From NCBI GenBank assembly GCA_947575475.1, contig CANPNN010000017.1, positions 1 through 15,115 of the forward strand: 15,115 nucleotides of DNA, in the 5' to 3' direction. The notes beneath the pieces were generated by a model, which made no database searches, was not told the origin of the DNA, and was given only the letters and a program-made list of their open reading frames with translations. The position numbers and the translations under genes are program-made. Shown here in pieces: positions 1 to 5,060 of the stretch (the first letter of the stretch is position 1; each line of letters opens with the position of its first letter). Origin of the DNA: an uncultured Pseudoflavonifractor sp. Its GTDB lineage: Bacteria; Bacillota_A; Clostridia; Oscillospirales; Oscillospiraceae.

Positions 1-278
1 TAGTCGATCCACTGCTCATACCGCCGGATCCGCCAGTAGGGATCCCCCTCCTTATCCGACCAGCTCTCCTTGTCCATGGTGTCGATGGAGAATACCATCA
101 CCTTCCCCGATTCGATCCAGGGGGCCCACACGTCGGTCATCTTGAAATTTTCAAAATCAAAGAACCGCCCGTCCTGACAGGGGATGAACAGCACCGGCCT
201 GCCGGCGTGGCCGTAGACCTTGCACTCCATCTCCCGCCCCAGAGCGGGACTGTAGTCCTTAAAATATTGGGTCTCCAT
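1..278 (-). CDS. Esterase-family alpha/beta hydrolase, N-terminal part (cut by window edge)
   Basis: Only the first 92 residues are visible, starting METQYFKDYSPALGREM; the rest lies before base 1. The start at 278 follows GAGGTG at a suitable distance. The stretch RPVLFIPCQDGRFFDFENF and the later VMVFSIDTMD fit the first strands of the putative esterase family (PF00756, esterase D-like alpha/beta hydrolases). The nucleophile elbow and catalytic His are outside the window, so activity cannot be judged. No signal peptide is seen, so it is probably cytoplasmic. It lies downstream of another esterase-family gene on the same strand, but a hairpin and a separate promoter-like site between them suggest separate transcription. 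The family call is fairly sure; the substrate is unknown. Confidence 0.7.
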   Translation of the reverse strand, partial: METQYFKDYSPALGREMECKVYGHAGRPVLFIPCQDGRFFDFENFKMTDVWAPWIESGKVMVFSIDTMDKESWSDKEGDPYWRIRRYEQWID

Positions 279-304
279 ACCGTCACCTCAAAATTGTTTT
301 TAAC

Positions 305-333
305 AGTTTAGCACAGCAAAGCGCAAAATGCAA
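305..333 (-). promoter_or_regulatory. Possible sigma-A-type promoter of the partial esterase gene
   Basis: Read on the minus strand, TTGCAT (328-333) and TAAACT (305-310) are separated by 17 bases and lie about 27 bases upstream of the start at 278. The match to TTGACA/TATAAT is moderate (3/6 and 4/6), so this is a tentative call supported mainly by spacing and position. Confidence 0.4.
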
Positions 334-338
334 CAGGG

Positions 339-376
339 AAAAACGGAGGAGCGCATACCGCGTTCCTCCGTTTTTT
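339..376 (-). terminator. Rho-independent terminator, potentially bidirectional
   Basis: The 12-base arm AAAAACGGAGGA (339-350) pairs with TCCTCCGTTTTT (364-375) around a short loop. A/T runs at both ends of the stem give a U-run in either direction. It lies about 85 bases after the stop of the esterase at 461-1228, so its main job is probably to end that transcript before the next gene. Confidence 0.75.
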
Positions 377-460
377 ATACAACATCAATATAAGGACCCA
401 TCCAATCCGTCATTTTGTTCACCCCACACCACTGGGAAAAGCTCTTTTGGGCGCTCCCCC

Positions 461-1228
461 TCACTCCACCTCATACAGCAGCACATTCATAAAAAATGGA
501 ATTTGCTTCTCCCAACTGGCCTCATTGTGGTTCCCATTGGGCACGATGCGGGAGGTGAGGTCCACCTTCCGCTCCAGCAGCAGGTCGGTCACGTGCCGGA
601 ACTGCCCCGCCATCTCCGGGTGGTAGCCCAGCTCCCGGGCCCCGTAGTCCATATAGACCACCGTGTCCGTCTTGATCCGGGCCGAGCGCAGCATAGAGTC
701 CAGCTTCTCCCGCCCAAACCAGACAGAGGGGGACAAAGCGGCGGCCCGGGAAAAGACCTTATTGTATTTCATCACGGCGTAAAGGCTCATAAGCCCGCCC
801 ATGGAGCTGCCCCCGATGAAGGTATGCTCCCGGTCGGGGAGGGTGGGAAAGTGGGCGTCGATAAAGGGCTTGAACTCCCCTGCCAGCCAGTCCATGGTGG
901 TCTTGCCCTTCCCCACGATCTTCCCCACTCCCGGCATCTCGCAGGAGTAGGGGCAGTATTCCTTCAGCCTCCCGTGGTCGGGGGAGTGGTTGCACTCCAC
1001 CGCGGCGATGATGAGGGGGGGGCGGGTCTCCTCCATGTAGTCCAAAAGCCCCCAACTTTTGCCGTAGGTGGCCTCCTCATCAGAAAACAGGTTATGGCCG
1101 TCGAACATATAGAGGACCGGCAGGCGGAGGGAACCGTCCTCCCCGCAGAAATCGGGCACATATACATAGGCTCGACGGGGGGCGTCCCCCGTCAGGGCCG
1201 GAATGGTGACATTGAAAATATCGAGCAT
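461..1228 (-). CDS. Putative esterase, alpha/beta hydrolase fold (PF00756, Fes/esterase-D-like)
   Basis: A 255-residue serine hydrolase that probably cleaves an ester or acyl bond in the cytoplasm; no signal peptide is seen. The nucleophile elbow is GGSSMGG with Ser142 as the likely nucleophile. Asp194 (YMDYG) and His234 (NGNHNEASW) fit the acid and His of the triad, and the C-terminal HNEASW arrangement is typical of the family. The strand VLYMFDGHNLF (residues 38-48) also fits. An in-frame start 19 codons upstream is open, but it overlaps the promoter. The ATG at 1228 follows GGGAGGAAGG and begins MLDIFNVTIPAL. The gene is divergent from the LysM-CAP gene and upstream of a second family member. 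The substrate cannot be deduced; related proteins include siderophore and S-formylglutathione esterases. Confidence 0.85.
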   Translation of the reverse strand: MLDIFNVTIPALTGDAPRRAYVYVPDFCGEDGSLRLPVLYMFDGHNLFSDEEATYGKSWGLLDYMEETRPPLIIAAVECNHSPDHGRLKEYCPYSCEMPGVGKIVGKGKTTMDWLAGEFKPFIDAHFPTLPDREHTFIGGSSMGGLMSLYAVMKYNKVFSRAAALSPSVWFGREKLDSMLRSARIKTDTVVYMDYGARELGYHPEMAGQFRHVTDLLLERKVDLTSRIVPNGNHNEASWEKQIPFFMNVLLYEVE

Positions 1229-1256
1229 AGTCCTTCCTCCCTTTCGTGGCCGGACC

Positions 1257-1285
1257 AGTATAGCATAGGCCACAGGAAAAATCAA
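1257..1285 (-). promoter_or_regulatory. Promoter of the esterase gene (extended -10 type)
   Basis: On the minus strand, TTGATT (1280-1285) is followed after 17 bases by TATACT (1257-1262). A TG placed one base before the -10 makes it an extended -10. It sits about 28 bases upstream of the ATG at 1228 and shows that the longer in-frame start is not used. Confidence 0.65.
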
Positions 1286-1307
1286 ACGGGGATGGAAACC
1301 ATTGCAT

Positions 1308-1336
1308 TTGCAAAAAGGTTACAAAACAGTTACAAT
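1308..1336 (+). promoter_or_regulatory. Promoter of the LysM-CAP gene
   Basis: TTGCAA (1308-1313) and TACAAT (1331-1336) are spaced by 17 bases, 44 bases upstream of the ATG at 1381. The -10 matches the consensus at 5 of 6 positions. The -10 overlaps a WalR-like direct repeat. Confidence 0.6.
1318..1334 (-). promoter_or_regulatory. WalR (YycF)-like binding site, TGTAAC-N5-TGTAAC
   Basis: The minus strand reads TGTAAC, five bases, TGTAAC. This matches the published WalR consensus TGTWAH-N5-TGTWAH at every defined position. It overlaps the -10 of the LysM-CAP promoter and lies 32 bases upstream of the -35 of the divergent esterase promoter. WalR controls cell-wall hydrolase genes in Bacillota, and the adjacent gene encodes a wall-binding protein. 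The assignment is inferred from the motif; no WalRK genes are in the window. Confidence 0.45.
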
Positions 1337-1380
1337 TTTTACAGTCCCTTCCGGGAACTCTAAATTATGAGGTGATTTCT

Positions 1381-1992
1381 ATGACATTCCAAAAAAGGGT
1401 CTTGTCCCTTCTCTGCGCCACTGTGCTGGGCGGCGCCCTCCTCTCCCCCGGCGCCCACGCCCTGACCCATACGGTGATCCCCGGCGACACCATGTGGAAG
1501 CTGGCGGTCCGCTACAAGGTAGGTACCAGCGAGATCATCACCGCCAACCCCCAGGTGGCAGATCCCGATCTCATCTACCCCGGTGAAAGTTTGAATATCC
1601 CTCAGCTTGACCAGGGGGTGCTCTCTTTTGAGGCGGAGGTGGTCCGGCTGGTGAATGCCATCCGCCGTGAGAGCGGCCTTGGGGAGCTGGGCTTGAATTG
1701 GGAGCTGAGCCGGGTGGCCCGCTATAAGTCCCAGGATATGGCGGACAACTTCTACTTCTCCCACACCAGCCCCACCTACGGAAGCCCCTTCCAAATGATA
1801 CGGGCCTTCGGCCTCACCTACCGGACTGCGGGGGAGAACATCGCCTACGGCTACCCCACCCCCCAGGCGGTGGTCAACAGCTGGATGAACTCCGAGGGGC
1901 ACCGGAAAAACATCCTGAACCCCAGCTTTACCCAGATCGGGGTGGGCTACGTCTCCCAGGGAAATCACTGGACACAGATGTTTATCGGGTAA
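1381..1992 (+). CDS. Exported LysM and CAP (SCP/PR1, YkwD-type) domain protein
   Basis: A 203-residue secreted protein. Residues 1-27 form a signal peptide with a likely AHA cleavage site. LysM follows at about 29-74 (HTVIPGDTMWKLAVRYKVGT, ending LIYPGESLNIP) and should bind peptidoglycan or spore cortex. The CAP domain spans about 86-202, with the conserved FSHTS (His128), GENIAYG (Glu152) and SEGHRKNILN (His174). YkwD-type CAP proteins with a SafA-like LysM are typical of endospore formers; their biochemical role is not established. The ATG at 1381 is preferred over a GTG at 1372 because the latter lies inside the ribosome site GAGGTGA (1369-1375). The gene is monocistronic, with its own promoter and terminator. 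Confidence 0.88.
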   Translation: MTFQKRVLSLLCATVLGGALLSPGAHALTHTVIPGDTMWKLAVRYKVGTSEIITANPQVADPDLIYPGESLNIPQLDQGVLSFEAEVVRLVNAIRRESGLGELGLNWELSRVARYKSQDMADNFYFSHTSPTYGSPFQMIRAFGLTYRTAGENIAYGYPTPQAVVNSWMNSEGHRKNILNPSFTQIGVGYVSQGNHWTQMFIG

Positions 1993-2003
1993 CATGGCAA
2001 AGC

Positions 2004-2036
2004 GCCCGGAGGGCTGACCTCCGGGCCCTTTCTTTC
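2004..2036 (+). terminator. Rho-independent terminator of the LysM-CAP gene
   Basis: Perfect 9-bp arms GCCCGGAGG (2004-2012) and CCTCCGGGC (2018-2026) enclose a GCTGA loop and are followed by CCTTTCTTTCT. It begins 12 bases after the stop codon. Confidence 0.85.
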
Positions 2037-2043
2037 TGTCCAT

Positions 2044-2688
2044 CTACTTCTGATCGTCCAGCATCCTGGATTCATAGGGCTTCTCCGGCGGTTTGGGCTG
2101 ACGGAGCGCCACAAAAAGAATCTGCAACGTCTCCATCGCCTGCTTTTCCGCCGGGTAAGGCCCTCCGCGGATGGACCAGTCGAACAGGATCCCCCGGGAG
2201 GTCTGCAGGATCATCCGGGCCACCTCCTCCGCCCCATAGGAGGGGTGGATCTCCCCGGCCTGGACGGCCTGCTCCACCAGCTTCTGCAAGTACCGGTGGA
2301 AATACCGGTCCCGCTCGATCACAAAGCCGCCCTGATGCTTCAGTTGGGCCTGCATACATTGGGCCTGATATTTCGGGCCCACCTCGTTCACCCCCACCAC
2401 CTGCTCGTAGATCAGGGCCAGGATGGCCTCCTTGGGGCTGTCAAAATGAAGCTTGGAGAACTCTCTCTCCACAAACTCGTCAAAGCCGCTGTAGTTAAAC
2501 AGCAGCACATCATCCTTGGAAGTAAAATAGTGATAGAAATTCCCGTTGGACACCCCCGCCTCCCGACAGATATCGGAGATGGTGATGGCGTCATACCCCC
2601 GCTCCATAATAAGCCTTATCGCACATTGGGTGATCCTGTCCTTTGTCTGCGCCGCCTGCTGCTGCCGCTTTGTCCCCTCTGTCACCAC
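2044..2688 (-). CDS. TetR/AcrR-family transcriptional regulator
   Basis: A roughly 214-residue regulator with an N-terminal TetR helix-turn-helix: RITQCAIRLIMERGYDAITI, then SDICREAGVSNGNFYHYFTS and KDDVLLF. The C-terminal part (FSKLHFDSPKEAIL to the end) is helical and would hold a ligand pocket and dimer face. The reading frame is open back to a TTG at 2754, but the promoter lies within that stretch. GTG at 2688 (or the adjacent GTG at 2685) follows GGAGAAGG and is taken as the start. It is divergent from the secreted flavoprotein reductase, whose promoter carries a large inverted repeat, so it probably represses that gene until a small molecule, perhaps the reductase substrate, binds. The family is sure; the target and ligand are inferred. 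Confidence 0.88.
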   Translation of the reverse strand: MVTEGTKRQQQAAQTKDRITQCAIRLIMERGYDAITISDICREAGVSNGNFYHYFTSKDDVLLFNYSGFDEFVEREFSKLHFDSPKEAILALIYEQVVGVNEVGPKYQAQCMQAQLKHQGGFVIERDRYFHRYLQKLVEQAVQAGEIHPSYGAEEVARMILQTSRGILFDWSIRGGPYPAEKQAMETLQILFVALRQPKPPEKPYESRMLDDQK

Positions 2689-2715
2689 TCCACCTTCTCC
2701 CGGTTTTCTTTTCCT

Positions 2716-2745
2716 ATCATATCGGCTTCCTCCCGCTCTTGTCAA
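2716..2745 (-). promoter_or_regulatory. Promoter of the TetR gene
   Basis: On the minus strand, a consensus TTGACA (2740-2745) and TATGAT (2716-2721, 5/6) are separated by 18 bases. They lie about 28 bases upstream of the GTG at 2688. Confidence 0.65.
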
Positions 2746-2756
2746 GTCCCACAAAA

Positions 2757-2772
2757 TGATAAAAAATTATCA
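2757..2772. repeat. Small inverted repeat TGATAA-AAAA-TTATCA between the divergent promoters
   Basis: Perfect 6-bp arms lie midway between the two opposed -35 boxes. It could be a second regulator site or simply an AT-rich spacer. The short arms make chance plausible. Confidence 0.35.
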
Positions 2773-2780
2773 GGTTCTTC

Positions 2781-2809
2781 TTGACAAGCCCTCCCTTATC
2801 CTGTAAATT
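2781..2809 (+). promoter_or_regulatory. Promoter of the flavoprotein reductase gene
   Basis: A perfect TTGACA (2781-2786), 17 bases, then TAAATT (2804-2809, 4/6). The predicted transcription start falls around 2815-2817, inside the left arm of the large inverted repeat. Confidence 0.7.
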
Positions 2810-2812
2810 ATT

Positions 2813-2848
2813 GAATAGATTCATTGAATCGATTTAATGAATCTATTC
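2813..2848. promoter_or_regulatory. Large inverted repeat, probable TetR operator
   Basis: Perfect 13-base arms GAATAGATTCATT (2813-2825) and AATGAATCTATTC (2836-2848) flank a 10-base spacer that itself contains the palindrome AATCGATT. GATTC/GAATC steps are nested inside the left half. The repeat starts four bases after the -10 box and covers the predicted transcription start, the classic position for repression. As RNA it could also form a hairpin 12 bases before the ribosome site at 2861-2866. Assignment to the divergent TetR is inferred. Confidence 0.65.
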
Positions 2849-2874
2849 TAAAAACAGCAGAGGAGGATATCAAG

Positions 2875-4989
2875 ATGAAAAAAAGGATCGCCGCCCTGGC
2901 CATGGCCTGTGTCATGGTTCTGGGCACTGTCGCCGCGGCGGCCGGGGTGGAGAAGACCATCACCGTCTCCCCCATGGTTCTCACCGTGGACGGTCAGTCC
3001 GTCACCCCCCAGAAGTCTGACGGCACCGCCGCCGAGGTCTTCAGCTACGAGGGGGCCACCTATGCCCCCGTCCGCTACCTCAGCGAGCTGCTGGGTCTCC
3101 AGGTGGAGTGGGACAGGAACGATCCCAGCACCGCCAAGCTGTCCACCGCCTCCAACTACACCTACGCCGACACCATCGCCTGGGACGGCGCGTATGACGT
3201 GGTGGTGGTGGGCTTCGGCGGCGCCGGGGCCGTAGCCGCCAAGACCGCCGCCGATGAGAACGCCAACGTCCTGGTGGTGGAAAAGGCCCCCATGGGCGAG
3301 GAGGGCGGCAACACCCGCCTGTGCGGCCAGTTCCTGGCTTACGGCAACGACGACTATGACGCCACCCTGGCCTACTATAAGGCTCTCCAGGGAAACCGGG
3401 ATTACAACGAGGCCTCCCTCGAGGTCTACGCCAAGGGCATCGCCGGCATGAAGACTCTTATGGCGGAGAGCTTCGGCACCGATCCCGGCAAGTGGATGGA
3501 CTGGTCCATCATTCCTCTGCTGGCCTCCATGTCCCCCGAGTATCCCGAGCTTCCCGGCAGCGACAAGATCGCCCTGTGCACTGTGATCCCCGGCACTGGC
3601 GACCAGCACCTTTGGAAGCTCCTGCGCCAGAGCGTGGTTGACCGCGCCGACAAGATCGACGTTTGGTTTGAGTCCCCCGCCGTTCACCTGATCCAGGATC
3701 CGGAGTCCAAGACCATCATCGGCGTCCAGGTGGAGCGGGAGGGCAAAACGCTGAACATCCGGGCCAACAACGGCGTGGTCATGGCCTGCGGCGGTTTTGA
3801 GAATAATCCCGAGATGGTGGAGACCTACCTGGGCCTGCCCGCCTCCGCCGCCATCGGCACCCTCTACAACACCGGCGACGGTCACCGGATGGCCATGGAG
3901 GTCGGCGCCGACATGTGGCACATGGACGTCTATGAGGGCGACGGCATCGGCTATTTCGGCGGCATGTCCTTCCTGGTGGAGGAGGGTCAGCGCGCCATCA
4001 GCGCCCACGGTCAGGGCGGCGCCTACGGTCCCGCCGTGGCCAACGGCAGCGTCATGCTCCTGGCCGCCGACGGCAGCCGGTACCTCCGGGAGGATGAAAA
4101 TATGCGCCACGGCCACATCTACCAGGGCGGCGCCTGGGATAACCCCAAGCGTCCCACCCGCTCCTTCCTCTTCTTTGACGAGGCCCAGGTCCAGCTGATC
4201 CGCGAGACGCTGCCCCAGGAGGCTCTGGACTCCATGGTAAGCGCCTCCACCCTGGCCGAGCTTGCCGAGAAGACCGGTATGGACGCCGACATTCTGTCCC
4301 AGACCATCTCCGACTTTAACCGTTCTGTCAAAAACGGCAGAGACGAGAAATTTGACCGCAGCGTGGATACCATGCGCGCCGTGGCCGGCAAAGGCCCCTA
4401 CTACGCCATCGAGCTGATCCCCGCCATTCTGAACACCCAGGGAGGCGCCCGGCGCAATGAGAATGCCGAGATCCTGGGCAACAACGGCGAGCCCATCCCC
4501 CACCTCTACTCCGCCGGTGAGTTCGGCGGCATCACCAGCTTCATGTATCAGGGCGGCGGCAACATGGCCGAGTGCATCATCTTCGGTCAGATCGCCGGCA
4601 AAAACGCCGCGGCTGAGAAGGAGGCCCTGCCCGCCTGCAAGGTCCAGCGGAAGGTCGTCTCCACCCCCCAATACACCATCGGCGTGGAAAACGACATCAT
4701 CTCCGAAGGTCCCGACGTCACTCTCGGCTCCAACGAGTACCTGGGCGTGAGCCACAACGCCATGGGCGGCGACCTCTACGTGAAGGTCACCGTGGAGAAC
4801 GGCAAGATCGCCAAGGTGGAAGTCCTGGACAACAAGGAGACCGCCGGCATCGGCGATAAGGCCATCGCGGCCCTCCCCGACGCCATCGTGAAGGCCGGCT
4901 CCACTGAGGTGGACAATGTCTCCGGCGCCACCATCACCTCCAAGGCCATCAAAGAGGCTGTGACCGACGCTCTGAGCCAGGTCAAATAA
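2875..4989 (+). CDS. Secreted FAD/FMN flavoprotein reductase (fumarate/urocanate reductase-like) with N-terminal stalk domain
   Basis: A 704-residue exported flavoprotein. Residues 1-23 are a signal peptide without a lipobox. Residues about 28-88 resemble the copper-amine-oxidase N-terminal (stalk) domain. About 107-600 is an FAD_binding_2 reductase domain with GFGGAG (113-118) and VVEK (Glu136). About 620-703 is an FMN_bind domain whose SGAT (683-686) would carry FMN covalently on Thr686, attached by ApbE. Such proteins act outside the membrane as terminal reductases of organic electron acceptors. Arg411 (EDENMRHG) fits the catalytic acid. The arginine of the fumarate-type GANRLGGN motif is replaced here by YQGGGN (558-563), so the substrate is probably not fumarate. 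ATG 2875 follows AGGAGG at 2861-2866; a TTG at 2824 lies within the operator and is rejected. No electron donor or ApbE gene is nearby. Confidence 0.87.
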   Translation: MKKRIAALAMACVMVLGTVAAAAGVEKTITVSPMVLTVDGQSVTPQKSDGTAAEVFSYEGATYAPVRYLSELLGLQVEWDRNDPSTAKLSTASNYTYADTIAWDGAYDVVVVGFGGAGAVAAKTAADENANVLVVEKAPMGEEGGNTRLCGQFLAYGNDDYDATLAYYKALQGNRDYNEASLEVYAKGIAGMKTLMAESFGTDPGKWMDWSIIPLLASMSPEYPELPGSDKIALCTVIPGTGDQHLWKLLRQSVVDRADKIDVWFESPAVHLIQDPESKTIIGVQVEREGKTLNIRANNGVVMACGGFENNPEMVETYLGLPASAAIGTLYNTGDGHRMAMEVGADMWHMDVYEGDGIGYFGGMSFLVEEGQRAISAHGQGGAYGPAVANGSVMLLAADGSRYLREDENMRHGHIYQGGAWDNPKRPTRSFLFFDEAQVQLIRETLPQEALDSMVSASTLAELAEKTGMDADILSQTISDFNRSVKNGRDEKFDRSVDTMRAVAGKGPYYAIELIPAILNTQGGARRNENAEILGNNGEPIPHLYSAGEFGGITSFMYQGGGNMAECIIFGQIAGKNAAAEKEALPACKVQRKVVSTPQYTIGVENDIISEGPDVTLGSNEYLGVSHNAMGGDLYVKVTVENGKIAKVEVLDNKETAGIGDKAIAALPDAIVKAGSTEVDNVSGATITSKAIKEAVTDALSQVK

Positions 4990-5016
4990 AAAACGCGTAC
5001 TTCTCTCCTCATTTGT

Positions 5017-5050
5017 AGAGAGGCGGCAGGGGTTTCCCTGCCGCCTCTCT
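5017..5050. terminator. Strong hairpin terminator shared by convergent genes
   Basis: Perfect 15-bp arms AGAGAGGCGGCAGGG (5017-5031) and CCCTGCCGCCTCTCT (5036-5050) enclose a GTTT loop. It lies between the reductase stop (4989) and the transglutaminase stop (5061). The plus-strand side is followed by a T-rich stretch (TATTTATTATTTTA). The minus-strand side lacks an immediate U-run but meets T6 about 20 bases on, so it probably serves both transcripts. Confidence 0.75.
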
Positions 5051-5060
5051 GCGGTATTTA

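Noticed and set aside
503..1363. Plus-strand open frame opposite the esterase
   Set aside because: The composition is typical of an antisense shadow, and the minus strand encodes a full serine hydrolase with its own promoter and ribosome site.
2824..2874. TTG start giving the reductase 17 more residues
   Set aside because: It begins inside the inverted repeat without a ribosome site. The ATG at 2875 has AGGAGG and directly starts a signal peptide.
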